The translations under genes were made by a program, and so were the position numbers. A stretch of DNA of 64,000 nt from Paenibacillus sp. NEAU-GSW1 (lineage in GTDB: Bacteria > Bacillota > Bacilli > Paenibacillales > Paenibacillaceae). Below are positions 9,468 through 18,187 of this stretch, piece after piece (within the stretch, counting starts at the first letter, position 1; each line of letters begins with the position of its first letter). Location: positions 1-64,000 of the forward strand of contig NZ_WOVL01000010.1 of the NCBI RefSeq assembly GCF_009737085.1, read 5' to 3'. The notes under the pieces were generated by a model. The model was not told where the DNA came from. It saw only the letters and a program-made list of their open reading frames with translations, and made no database searches.

Positions 9468-10145
9468 ATGACAACAACAGCAACAACTGCGACGAGCAAC
9501 GCCGCCGGGGCGGCAGACACCGCTATTATCGGCTTTGAGCAAGCCGACTTTGACGTGTTTAAACTCGATGGGCTGGACGAAAGGATGGCTGCCATTCAAG
9601 AAAGAATCCAGCCGAAGTTTCGAGCAATCGGCGGGCATCTGGCGGGAGAGCTTGCTGTGCTTTCCGGCAATGAAATGCATTTGCATATCGCCAGACATGC
9701 GCGCCGCAAAGTCAATCCGCCGAAGGATACTTGGCTAGCCGTTTGCGATAACAAGCGCGGTTACAAGGCGCATCCGCATTTCCAGCTTGGCTTGTTCGAC
9801 GATCACCTGTTTCTTTGGCTGGCGTTGATCTACGAGGTGCCTAACAAAAAGAACATCGCTTCCGCCTATTTGAAACGGATGGACGAAGTGATCGCGGCTG
9901 TCCCTGCGGGCTATGAAATGTCGCTCGATCATACGAAAAAGGAATCCATTGCAGTCAGCGGCATGTCAAAAAAGGACTGGAAAGAAGCGCTCGTCCGCTT
10001 CCGCGACGTGCAGAAGGCCGAATTGCTAATCGGTCGCCACGTGCCAGTCGGCGATCCGCTTCTGCGCGACGGAGAGGCGCTGTTGCGATTCGCCGCAGAA
10101 ACGTACGAAACACTAATGCCGCTGTATCGCATGGCGCAAGTGTAA
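9468..10145 (+). CDS. DUF1054 / YktB family protein
   Basis: This 225-residue cytosolic protein matches the YktB (DUF1054, UPF0637) family by length and by stretches such as HLHIARHARRKVNPPKDTWLA and HFQLGLFDDHLFLWLALIYE. The function of the family is not established. The first ~20 residues are a Thr/Ala-rich extension that looks unconserved. I chose the ATG at 9468 because AAGGGGA sits seven bases before it, better than the GTG directly ahead. It follows the two-component genes by 31 bases and could be read from the same promoter. Confidence 0.85.
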   Translation: MTTTATTATSNAAGAADTAIIGFEQADFDVFKLDGLDERMAAIQERIQPKFRAIGGHLAGELAVLSGNEMHLHIARHARRKVNPPKDTWLAVCDNKRGYKAHPHFQLGLFDDHLFLWLALIYEVPNKKNIASAYLKRMDEVIAAVPAGYEMSLDHTKKESIAVSGMSKKDWKEALVRFRDVQKAELLIGRHVPVGDPLLRDGEALLRFAAETYETLMPLYRMAQV

Positions 10146-10204
10146 CGAATGCGAAACTTCCGCTATCGCGGCTTGGCTCATGTTCATATGGACATAGCCG
10201 GCGC

Positions 10205-10352
10205 ATAACGGAAGTTGCTTCCGTTATTTCTGTTCTTTGCGCGCCCTGCGGGTAGCTTCTACGCCTGAATAGCGGAACTTTCTTAACTTTCTTCCGCTAT
10301 TCCGTCCAATCCGGCGCGATTTCCCAAATAACGGAAGTTTCTTCCGTTATTT
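10205..10352. repeat. array of three related palindromes
   Basis: Three near-perfect inverted repeats recur about every 60 bases. They are ATAACGGAAG-TTG-CTTCCGTTAT (10205-10227), GAATAGCGGAA-N14-TTCCGCTATTC (10267-10302) and AAATAACGGAAG-TTT-CTTCCGTTATTT (10326-10352). A half copy (CTTCCGCTAT) lies near 10155. None has a T run, so they are not ordinary terminators. They fill the 328-bp gap between two convergent genes and look like REP-type elements. Confidence 0.75.
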
Positions 10353-10410
10353 GTTCCACTCACGTACAAATTAACGGTGCAATTCGAATCCGAAGGTTGC
10401 GTTAACCCAA

Positions 10411-10462
10411 ATAAAAAGGGGCAGACCCAGCGTCATATTAATGACACATGGGGCTGCCCCTT
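10411..10462 (-). terminator. Rho-independent terminator of the RND gene
   Basis: AAGGGGCAG pairs with CTGCCCCTT around a 29-base loop. On the minus strand a T run follows. It lies just past the stop of the RND transporter gene. Confidence 0.8.
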
Positions 10463-10473
10463 ATTACAATATC

Positions 10474-13400
10474 TTATTGCGCCGACTGCGCGATGAGCGC
10501 TTTCTCAGCGGCACGGCGTTGTTTCCGCGAAGCCCGGAAGAACAGCAGCTCGTAGATGCACGGCACGATGATGATCGTCAGCAAAGTAGCTGCCGTCAAG
10601 CCGCCGATTACAACAATTGCCAAGCTTTGCGAAACGATGCTGCCCGATTCATGGGAGCCAAACAACAGCGGAAGCATTGCGCAAATCGTTGCGACTGCGG
10701 TCATCACGATCGGCCGCATACGGGTAGCCGCAGCTTCGACCAGCGCTTCCCGGATCGACATCGAGGTTTCGTTCTGCTTCACGCGGTCAATAAGCACGAT
10801 CGCATTCGTTACGACGATGCCAATGAGCATAAGTGCGCCGAACATGGCCGTAAAGTCAGGCGTAATGCCCGAAATAAGCAAGCCGATAACCGCGCCGATC
10901 GCAGCCAGCGGAAGCGAGAACATAATGGCAAGCGGTGCGCGAAGCGTCTTGAACGCAAGCACCATGATCAAATAAACAATTGCGATCGAGATTAGCGCCG
11001 TTAAGCCCAAATCGGCAAAATCGCTCGCTTGCTCCGACGATGCGCCGCCAACGGCAAGCTTCACGCCATCCGGCACTTTAAGCTCAGCCACTGCTTTGTT
11101 GATGTCGGCGCCAACAACGGAAAGCTTGCTTGGCTCCGCATCTGCGGATACTCGGATATACGTTTTTCCTTCTTTATGGTAATACAAGCTAGGCTCCTCT
11201 GTGCGCACAAGCTCGGCTACGGAGGATACCGGCTGAGGTCCGCTTTCAGTCATTACTGTAAGCTGCTTCAATGCCGACTCGGTGTTTGGATTGACTACCG
11301 GTTGCAGCATAACAGGAGTGTCAACGCCTTCGATAGCAATCGAACCAACCGGCAGCGGATTCAGCATGCTTTGCAGCTGCATTGCAACCTCTTGACCTTT
11401 TGCTTTAACCGGATCGACTTTGAAAGAATAAACCGGTTTTTTCTCTTCTTGATTGCTTTGCACTTTCGTAACGTCATCGATCTTCTTAATTGCAGCTATC
11501 AGCTGCGACGCTGCCTCCTCCAGCTTCGCTGGATCATCGCCTGTCACATCAACGGTAATGGTGGACGAGCCTCCGCCCATCATCAAATTGACTGCATTAA
11601 CTGTTAAAGAAGCGTCTTTGAACTGTTCTTTCTGCGAATTCACATCTTCAATGAACTTTTCAGCGTCCACGCCTTCTTTCAAGTCGATCGTAAAAGCGAC
11701 TTGCGTCGGCGACGATACCGCCCCGTACTGAGCCATATCCGCGCTGTTGCCCGATTGGAGTAACACCCACTCCACGGACTTATGGGACGAAATATAACTT
11801 TCGAGCTTCTTGCCCTGCTCTATTACCTCGCTGTGAGGCGTATCGCTTGGGAACACCAGTGTAGCCGATACATTCTCAGCGCTGGAAGAATCAAGAGCGC
11901 CTTTCGGCATAGCGACATAAGCGCCGATCGAGCCTGCGAACAACACGATTGCTATCGTAATCGGCACCGCTTTATGTTTTAAATTCCAACGAATAAACGA
12001 ACTGATTCGAGCCGATGCCGCATGCGGCTTTTCTTTCGTATTTTTAAGCAGCACTGCGCTAAGCAAAGGCACAACCGTCAAAGCGACGAGCAATGACGCA
12101 AGCAGCGAATAGGCAACGGTCAATGCAAATGGCAGCAAGAACGCTTGCAGCGAGCCTCTAAGCAGACCCATCGGCAAAAATACAGCTACCGTAACGAGCG
12201 TTGAGGACGTAATTGCACCCGCTACTTCCTTTGTCGCATCCTTAATGACAGTTAGCGAAAAAGGTTCTTTCTGCAGGCGGCGGTAAATGTTCTCGATCAC
12301 GACGATACTGTCGTCGACGAGCCGCCCGACCGCAACCGCCACGCCGCCCAGCGTAATAATGTTGAGCGAGACTCCCGAAATTTGCAGCAAATAGAGTGTA
12401 ATGCCAAGCGACAGCGGAATCGATACGATCGTAACGATCGTCGCTTTAAAATTACGCATGAACAGCAAAATAACAATTGTCGCGAACAATGCGCCCAGCA
12501 ACACTTCACGCAGCATGCTGTTTACCGATTTCACGACAGATTCGGACGTGCTCAATATAATCGAGGCATCAATTCCGTCCACGTCGGCATTCAAACGCTC
12601 GATCGTCTTTTCTACATTTTTGCCTGTGGAAACGGCATTGGCGTCCGCTGCTTTCGAAACGGTGAACATAATCGCATCTTTGCCGTTCATCCGGCTGACG
12701 CTTTCCAGTTCCTTCGCATAATCGACCGTCGCTACATCGCTCAGCCTCACGCCAGGGGCAACAGGCAATGAACGAAGCGTTTCCAGATCCGTTACTTCAT
12801 CATAAACGTTCATATTGCCTGCGGCTCCGTCGATGATACGCTCGCCAATCGAGGCCGATACGCCGCGTCCTTGCAGTACGCCCATCAACGTCTGCAGCGG
12901 AATGCCCTTTGCGGCCAGCTGTTCGGTCAGCGGTGTCAAATGAATCGAAGGCGTCGATTTGCCCGCTACGTTAATGACCCCCGCTCCCTCTACTTTCTGA
13001 AGCTCCGTTTGGAACAGTTTAAGCTTCTCGTCCTTCTGCTGTTCGCTAAGAGCTTCATCGAATGTCAACGTAATCCAAGAAATCGGAATCATGGAGGTGT
13101 TGAACTGTACGACAAACGGAGGCATAACGCCCTCAGGCAGCGCCACCTGATCGACGATCCGCTCAACTTCAAGCTTTGCTTCCTTCATATCTGTCTTCGA
13201 ATCGAAATTCAAATTTACTTGCGCATAACCGTTGCCCGAGGAAGAGAAAATATCCGTTTTCCCTTTCGTAAACATAAGCGCGTCTTCCAGCTTATTCGTA
13301 ACTTGCTGCTCCATCGATTTGGCCTCATAGCCCGGGCCGATTGCAGTCACCATAATTTGCGGATTGTCAGCGGTCGGCAAAAACTCCATCGGCAGCTTCA

Positions 13401-13491
13401 AATAACTAACTACACCCATGGCTAGCGCCAAGACAACAATCAAGATGACCGCTGCCTTATTACGGAATGACCATTCCGTTAACTTATTCAT
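10474..13491 (-). CDS. RND family multidrug efflux transporter, SwrC/YerP-like
   Basis: This 1005-residue inner-membrane pump has the RND duplicated plan. One N-terminal helix is followed by a large extracytoplasmic domain (~40-320), six helices, then the same set again. The proton-relay region carries GVAVAVGRLVDDSIVVIENI, with the acidic pair of RND helix 4. In Gram-positive bacteria such pumps work without an outer-membrane partner, and B. subtilis SwrC exports surfactin and other amphiphiles. The start MNKLTEWSFRNKAAVIL is the normal RND start. No adaptor gene lies beside it. The substrate is unknown. Confidence 0.95.
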   Translation of the reverse strand: MNKLTEWSFRNKAAVILIVVLALAMGVVSYLKLPMEFLPTADNPQIMVTAIGPGYEAKSMEQQVTNKLEDALMFTKGKTDIFSSSGNGYAQVNLNFDSKTDMKEAKLEVERIVDQVALPEGVMPPFVVQFNTSMIPISWITLTFDEALSEQQKDEKLKLFQTELQKVEGAGVINVAGKSTPSIHLTPLTEQLAAKGIPLQTLMGVLQGRGVSASIGERIIDGAAGNMNVYDEVTDLETLRSLPVAPGVRLSDVATVDYAKELESVSRMNGKDAIMFTVSKAADANAVSTGKNVEKTIERLNADVDGIDASIILSTSESVVKSVNSMLREVLLGALFATIVILLFMRNFKATIVTIVSIPLSLGITLYLLQISGVSLNIITLGGVAVAVGRLVDDSIVVIENIYRRLQKEPFSLTVIKDATKEVAGAITSSTLVTVAVFLPMGLLRGSLQAFLLPFALTVAYSLLASLLVALTVVPLLSAVLLKNTKEKPHAASARISSFIRWNLKHKAVPITIAIVLFAGSIGAYVAMPKGALDSSSAENVSATLVFPSDTPHSEVIEQGKKLESYISSHKSVEWVLLQSGNSADMAQYGAVSSPTQVAFTIDLKEGVDAEKFIEDVNSQKEQFKDASLTVNAVNLMMGGGSSTITVDVTGDDPAKLEEAASQLIAAIKKIDDVTKVQSNQEEKKPVYSFKVDPVKAKGQEVAMQLQSMLNPLPVGSIAIEGVDTPVMLQPVVNPNTESALKQLTVMTESGPQPVSSVAELVRTEEPSLYYHKEGKTYIRVSADAEPSKLSVVGADINKAVAELKVPDGVKLAVGGASSEQASDFADLGLTALISIAIVYLIMVLAFKTLRAPLAIMFSLPLAAIGAVIGLLISGITPDFTAMFGALMLIGIVVTNAIVLIDRVKQNETSMSIREALVEAAATRMRPIVMTAVATICAMLPLLFGSHESGSIVSQSLAIVVIGGLTAATLLTIIIVPCIYELLFFRASRKQRRAAEKALIAQSAQ

Positions 13492-13570
13492 TCTCCCCTA
13501 CTCCTTCTCCGATACCGGATCTATGTTTTTGTCATTACTAAGCATAGTCGGAACAAAAGAATCGGAGAAA

Positions 13571-13629
13571 CGTCTGAAGACGGTTTTTCACTCAAGTCTA
13601 AAGTCTGAGTCGCCCCCCGACTTAAGTCT
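13571..13629. promoter_or_regulatory. candidate operator region between RND and ABC genes
   Basis: The divergent gap holds a short palindrome, CGTCT-GA-AGACG (13571-13582). It also has three AAGTCT boxes (13594, 13601 and 13624) around an inverted GAGTC/GACTT pair split by a run of C. The repeat density suggests a regulator site. No regulator gene lies next to it. Confidence 0.35.
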
Positions 13630-13721
13630 GGGAAAAAGTGGTCTTCTTTCTTTTCACTGCATTTTGTATATTAAAGATAAGCACATTTTCGCGTTTATAA
13701 AAATGCAGGAGCGTGATTCGC

Positions 13722-14471
13722 ATGCTTGAAAGCATTTCACATCCGATTGCCGTTGAGGCTGCGGGCATTGTCCGCAAATTCGGCAGCCAAACGATTCTCA
13801 ATGACATCGCCTTAACGATTCCTCGCGGCGAGCTGTTTGGCCTGCTTGGCCCTTCGGGCTCAGGCAAAACGACGTTCATCAAGCTCATTACCGGTATCGA
13901 TCAAGCGGATCGCGGCCGCATTACGGTGCTTGGCGAGGAAATGCCGCAGCTCCGGCTGCTGGCGAAAATCGGTTATATGGCACAGTCCGATGCGCTCTAT
14001 AACGAGCTGACCGGCAAACAAAATCTGGAGTTTTTCGGGGCGCTTTACGGGCTCAAAGGACAGAAGCTAAAAACCCGAATACAAGCTGCGGCAGAGCTTG
14101 TCGATTTGCATCCTGACTTGAGCAAACAAACAGGAGCTTACTCCGGAGGAATGAAGAGAAGGCTTTCGCTAGCCATCGCGCTGCTTCATGAGCCTGAGCT
14201 TCTCGTGCTTGACGAACCGACCGTCGGGATCGATCCCGCTCTGCGCCAAACGATTTGGAGCGAGCTATCCCAATTAACAAGGAGCGGCGTTACCATTCTA
14301 TTAACGACACACGTCATGGATGAAGCGAATAAATGCGACCGGCTCGGTTTGATACGCGGCGGCAAGCTAATCGCCGTCGGCGCTCCCCAATCTATAATCG
14401 ATCAAACGGGCTGCAGCACGATTGAGGAAGCATTCATTGCGCTCGGCAAAGAAGGAGGCGATCCGCAATGA
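13722..14471 (+). CDS. ABC transporter ATP-binding protein
   Basis: This 249-residue ATPase belongs to the drug/antibiotic exporter type. Walker A is GPSGSGKTT, the signature is YSGGMKRR, Walker B is LLVLDEPTVGID, and the switch histidine is in THVMDE. I set the start at the ATG at 13722, ten bases after AGGAG, because the GTG nine bases earlier touches that ribosome site. The stop overlaps the permease start (ATGA), so both make one exporter. It is divergent from the RND pump, with a repeat-rich gap between them. Confidence 0.93.
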   Translation: MLESISHPIAVEAAGIVRKFGSQTILNDIALTIPRGELFGLLGPSGSGKTTFIKLITGIDQADRGRITVLGEEMPQLRLLAKIGYMAQSDALYNELTGKQNLEFFGALYGLKGQKLKTRIQAAAELVDLHPDLSKQTGAYSGGMKRRLSLAIALLHEPELLVLDEPTVGIDPALRQTIWSELSQLTRSGVTILLTTHVMDEANKCDRLGLIRGGKLIAVGAPQSIIDQTGCSTIEEAFIALGKEGGDPQ

Positions 14472-15499
14472 GAATACGCGCGTTAGCACTGCGCATCATT
14501 CGGCAATTCATTCGCGACAAAAGAACGCTTGCATTGCTTTTTGTAGCCCCGCTTCTCGTCCTTAGCTTAATGAAGCTCGTCTTCGACGGCCAAACTGTAC
14601 AGCCGGATATCGGAATAATCGGCGCTCCTTCGGTTATTGCCGACCAACTGTCCAAGCAAGTCTCAAACGTATTCGAATACGAAGAAACCGCCGCCGCAGA
14701 GAAGGATTTGCAGGAAGGGAAACTGGACGCGCTCTTGTTCTGGAAAGACGGCATTCCGGCGCTAAAACTTGAAGGCAGCGATCCGGCCGCAAGCCGGGCA
14801 GTCATGCTGCTTATCCAAAACACATTGCAATCCGCCGGTTCTTCAGGACAATTATCGGATTCGCTTACCGTCGATTATTTGTACGGCGGACCCGAGATGG
14901 CGTCTTTCGATTCCACCGGCCCGGTGCTTATCGGCTTTTTTTCCTTCTTCTTTGTCTTCTTGCTGGCCGGCGTATCTTTCCTGCGGGAGAGGACGAGCGG
15001 AACATTAGAGCGGCTGCTGGCAACACCGATCCGGCGTTCAGAAATCGTCATCGGCTATTTGGCCGGTTTCGGCCTGTTTACGCTCGTGCAAGCCACACTC
15101 ATCGCATGGTTTTCGGTCGAGGTTCTGGGACTATATATGGCCGGCAATCTCGTCTATATGCTGATCATTAATCTATTGCTGTCTTTGACGGCATTAACGC
15201 TCGGCACGCTTCTCTCCTCGTTCGCCGGCACTGAGTTTCAAATCATTCAATTCATTCCGATCGTAATCGTGCCTCAGGCGTTTTTCTCCGGCTTGTTCAA
15301 TCTGGACGCGATGAACCCGATCTTGCAAAAGCTCAGCTACGCTATGCCGCTCTACTACGGAGCGGATGCGATGCGCGGCATTATGATCCGCGGGGAAAGC
15401 TTGGCTGATTTCCAACTCGATGTTTACGTGCTCGCCGGGTTCTCACTGCTGTTTGCCTTGTTAAACGTATTTGCGTTAAAGAAACAAAGAAAGCTTTAA
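14468..15499 (+). CDS. ABC-2 type permease
   Basis: This 343-residue permease is the membrane partner of the ATPase it overlaps. An N-terminal helix (LALLFVAPLLVLSLMKLVF) precedes an extracytoplasmic domain of ~120 residues. Five or six helices follow from residue ~155, with the family motif FLRERTSGTLERLLATPIRR between the second and third. Typical members export drugs or lipid-linked compounds. The substrate cannot be read from the sequence. Confidence 0.92.
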   Translation: MRIRALALRIIRQFIRDKRTLALLFVAPLLVLSLMKLVFDGQTVQPDIGIIGAPSVIADQLSKQVSNVFEYEETAAAEKDLQEGKLDALLFWKDGIPALKLEGSDPAASRAVMLLIQNTLQSAGSSGQLSDSLTVDYLYGGPEMASFDSTGPVLIGFFSFFFVFLLAGVSFLRERTSGTLERLLATPIRRSEIVIGYLAGFGLFTLVQATLIAWFSVEVLGLYMAGNLVYMLIINLLLSLTALTLGTLLSSFAGTEFQIIQFIPIVIVPQAFFSGLFNLDAMNPILQKLSYAMPLYYGADAMRGIMIRGESLADFQLDVYVLAGFSLLFALLNVFALKKQRKL

Positions 15500-15506
15500 T
15501 TCATGC

Positions 15507-15570
15507 AAAAAAGGCTGTTCGACAACGGTTGCAGAATCTCCCAACCCAACCTGTCGAACAGCCTTTTCTT
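15507..15570. terminator. bidirectional terminator between convergent genes
   Basis: AAAAAGGCTGTTCGACA pairs with TGTCGAACAGCCTTTT. A T-rich tract follows on each strand. It separates the ABC-2 permease gene from the MFS gene facing it. Confidence 0.85.
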
Positions 15571-15585
15571 CCATGTCTCTTCAAA

Positions 15586-16788
15586 TTACTCCGCTATCGT
15601 TGCGGTACTGCCGGTTCCAACGAGCTGACGGAAACGGACAAGCAGCAGCAAAGCAAGAATACATAATATGCCGCCCGAAACATAAGGCATGCCTTGCCCG
15701 AACGTAAACAAAAAAGTGCCGAACATCGGTCCGGCGATGCGGCCAAGACTGTCCATGGAGGAGCTGAGTCCGGACGCGACGCCTTGCCCGACCGTCGTTT
15801 TTTGCGTAATTAATGAAGTGACGCAAGGACGGATTAAAGCGTTGCCGATACCGAAGACGGCAAGCGATGTCGTCGCCCACCACAGCGAGTGCGCACCGAG
15901 CAGCATAAAAAAGCCTGCCGCCGAAATGATTAATCCGATCGCAATATACTTCGGCTCATCGCCCTTCTTAATGCGGCGGCGGACAAATCCGCCTTGTACG
16001 AGCGCCCCGACGAGTCCGCACACGAAAAACAGAATGCCTACCTCGAGCGGTGTAACGTCGAATCTCTCCATGCCGAAAATTTGCAGCGTCGCTTCGAGAC
16101 CCGCCAGCGTGAACGTAACGAAAAACGCCAGCACGTACAAATATTTCAGCGGTCCGGTAAACGCGGTCCAGCGCGAAACGCGCGGTTCCGCAGCAGAGCG
16201 GCGCTGTTCCGGCGCAAGCGATTCCTTTAACTTGGCGAAAGCCAGCACGAACGTGATCGCCGCCAAGCCCGCCGCCACATAAAATGGCGTCTCAAGCGAC
16301 GCAACGCTGAGCAAGCCTCCAAGCGCAGGTCCTAGCGTAAAGCCCATCCCGATCGACATGCCGACCGCCGCCATTCCTTTCGTCCTGTGCTCGTTAGGCG
16401 TAATGTCCGCCACATAGGCTACAATAACCGAAGTGACCGCTCCGGAGAACAAACCGCCGAGCACCCGCGATAAATACATAAGCGGCAAGCTGCCCGAGGA
16501 TAGTCCAAACAACAGAAAACTGATTGAAAAGCCAACTACGCCTGTCAAAATGATCGGGCGTCTGCCGATACGGTCAGACAAGCCGCCCCAGATCGGGGAT
16601 AATAGGAACGATACAAGTGAATATACCGTAAGCATGGCGCCGGTATGAAATTCAAAACCTTCTTCTCCCGTCGCTTTAATAATCTCGGGCATAACAGGAA
16701 TGATGACTCCAAACCCGAGGAACGTTGTCATTAGTATAGCCATTACAATTAATAGTCGTTTATCTCGCATTTGCCGATTCGCCTCCAT
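15586..16788 (-). CDS. MFS drug efflux transporter (Bmr/Tet type)
   Basis: This 400-residue protein has 12 predicted transmembrane helices. The loop 2-3 signature appears as GGLSDRIGRRPIILTGVVG (~63-81), and the helix 5 exporter motif as GMSIGMGFTLGPALGG, the mark of proton-coupled drug antiporters. A basic central loop around residues 170-185 divides the halves. Its relatives (Bmr, Blt, NorA, TetA types) expel cationic drugs or tetracyclines, but the substrate here is open. It ends the efflux block, three bases from the next MFS gene, so the two are likely co-transcribed. Confidence 0.92.
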   Translation of the reverse strand: MEANRQMRDKRLLIVMAILMTTFLGFGVIIPVMPEIIKATGEEGFEFHTGAMLTVYSLVSFLLSPIWGGLSDRIGRRPIILTGVVGFSISFLLFGLSSGSLPLMYLSRVLGGLFSGAVTSVIVAYVADITPNEHRTKGMAAVGMSIGMGFTLGPALGGLLSVASLETPFYVAAGLAAITFVLAFAKLKESLAPEQRRSAAEPRVSRWTAFTGPLKYLYVLAFFVTFTLAGLEATLQIFGMERFDVTPLEVGILFFVCGLVGALVQGGFVRRRIKKGDEPKYIAIGLIISAAGFFMLLGAHSLWWATTSLAVFGIGNALIRPCVTSLITQKTTVGQGVASGLSSSMDSLGRIAGPMFGTFLFTFGQGMPYVSGGILCILALLLLVRFRQLVGTGSTATIAE

Positions 16789-16791
16789 CCG

Positions 16792-18069
16792 TTATCGTAC
16801 CATAACCGGCTGCGGCTTTGTTATGAACAAATGAAGAACAAATAGCAGAAACATGACGCCTCCGCTGAGCAAAAACGGCATATGCGGCCCAAAGCTATCC
16901 CACATCCGGCCAGACAATATCGATCCGAGCACGGAGCCGCATCCCTCAATCGTCAGAAAAAATCCCCATACCGCCCCTCTTTCCTTCTTCGGTATGGCTT
17001 CGGCAATAAATGCGTTCCAAGCCGGTATAATGCACGCATAGCCTATACCAACGAAAGCAACAATGGTCATCACAGCAGGCAGCCATCGGCTCATGCCAAG
17101 CAAAGGCAGCGATATGCCCGCCAGAACAAACCCGATATGAAGCGGCCATTTTGTACCGTAACGATCCACGAGCTTCCCCACCGGTATGAGGCCAAGAGCC
17201 GTTATCGCCCCTCCCGCGATCAGAAACAGGCTAAATTGCTTGGGCGATAAATCGAGCACGGTCCGCGCATACAGTGTCAGGATAGGCGTCAGCAGTCCAA
17301 GCGCGAGATTTTGAGCGAACATGGCTGGAAAAAGAAGCTTGCTCACATGCAGCGAATTTCTGAGCATGCCGATATAATCCGCGGCGCGGGCAAGCAGAGA
17401 CCGTTTCTCGGATTGTCCCGATCCTTTCATGTCACTAGCGTCATGTCCGTCCTCGACCGGCTCCAGCGCCTTCGAGCCTGCTCTGCCCGGGAGCAGAAGC
17501 GTAATTGCGGCGGCAATCGTCATAGCGCCGATCAGAATATGAAACGCCGTTGTATAGCTGGATGAAATGAAAAAATTAATGACAATCGGTCCGCCTCCAA
17601 TGCCTGTCAGCCACGCCATATAAACGACGCTCATAACCGTTCCGCCGGAGTCTTCGCCTGCCGCCCCTGTCGCGCCGGTAATTACGCAAGGCCAAAGGGG
17701 CGACGTGCCGATACCAAGCAGCAAGCAGGAAAAAACCAGCCATAGAGTCTGCTGCATAAATGCGGCGATCAACACCGATATGAATGTCAGAATGACGCCA
17801 AACAGCATCGTATATCGATAGCCGATGCGATCGACAACCCATCCGAGCGGACTGCGAAACGCATTGTCGCCGATATAGAGCAGCGCAAGCGACCAGCCAA
17901 TTGCATAGGCGGAAAGACCAAGCACCGTCCCCATATATACGGGCAGAATGGATACGACAAGCGCTCCTTTCACAAACTCTACAATAAACATGATGGCAAG
18001 CAATTGAATAATAAACGGCGAACGCCAAATTTGACGGCTGCGTTGTGCCGACGCTGTAACCTGATTCAT
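16792..18069 (-). CDS. MFS transporter
   Basis: This is a second 12-helix major-facilitator protein of 425 residues. It carries GWVVDRIGYRYTMLFG in loop 2-3 and GKLVDRYGTKWPLHIG in loop 8-9, the paired MFS signatures. A hydrophilic central loop (~195-225, rich in acidic and Gly residues) separates the halves. I chose the ATG at 18069 (MNQVTASAQRS), preceded by GGGAG. The ORF opens 13 codons earlier, but that stretch overlaps the -35 of the divergent speA promoter. It heads a two-gene unit with the Bmr-type transporter. The substrate is unknown. Confidence 0.9.
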   Translation of the reverse strand: MNQVTASAQRSRQIWRSPFIIQLLAIMFIVEFVKGALVVSILPVYMGTVLGLSAYAIGWSLALLYIGDNAFRSPLGWVVDRIGYRYTMLFGVILTFISVLIAAFMQQTLWLVFSCLLLGIGTSPLWPCVITGATGAAGEDSGGTVMSVVYMAWLTGIGGGPIVINFFISSSYTTAFHILIGAMTIAAAITLLLPGRAGSKALEPVEDGHDASDMKGSGQSEKRSLLARAADYIGMLRNSLHVSKLLFPAMFAQNLALGLLTPILTLYARTVLDLSPKQFSLFLIAGGAITALGLIPVGKLVDRYGTKWPLHIGFVLAGISLPLLGMSRWLPAVMTIVAFVGIGYACIIPAWNAFIAEAIPKKERGAVWGFFLTIEGCGSVLGSILSGRMWDSFGPHMPFLLSGGVMFLLFVLHLFITKPQPVMVR

Positions 18070-18102
18070 AGCTGAAGATCTCCCATCCCTTAAAAAAGTA
18101 GC

Positions 18103-18130
18103 TTGCATTCCGACTTGTTTTTGCTATACT
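18103..18130 (+). promoter_or_regulatory. promoter of speA
   Basis: TTGCAT and TATACT are separated by 16 bases, about 58 bases before the speA start. This is a good sigma-A match. Confidence 0.65.
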
Positions 18131-18187
18131 CAACTTTGTTTGCAATATTTGACGAAATCTGAAATCCGAAAGGCAGGGATGAAAGCG

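Noticed and set aside
10205..10352. Terminators of the YktB-type gene
   Set aside because: The three hairpins have no T run on either strand and repeat too regularly. Only the stem at 10411-10462 fits a terminator.
13713..13721. GTG start for the ABC ATPase
   Set aside because: It is adjacent to the AGGAG ribosome site, too close for use. The ATG at 13722 has proper spacing.
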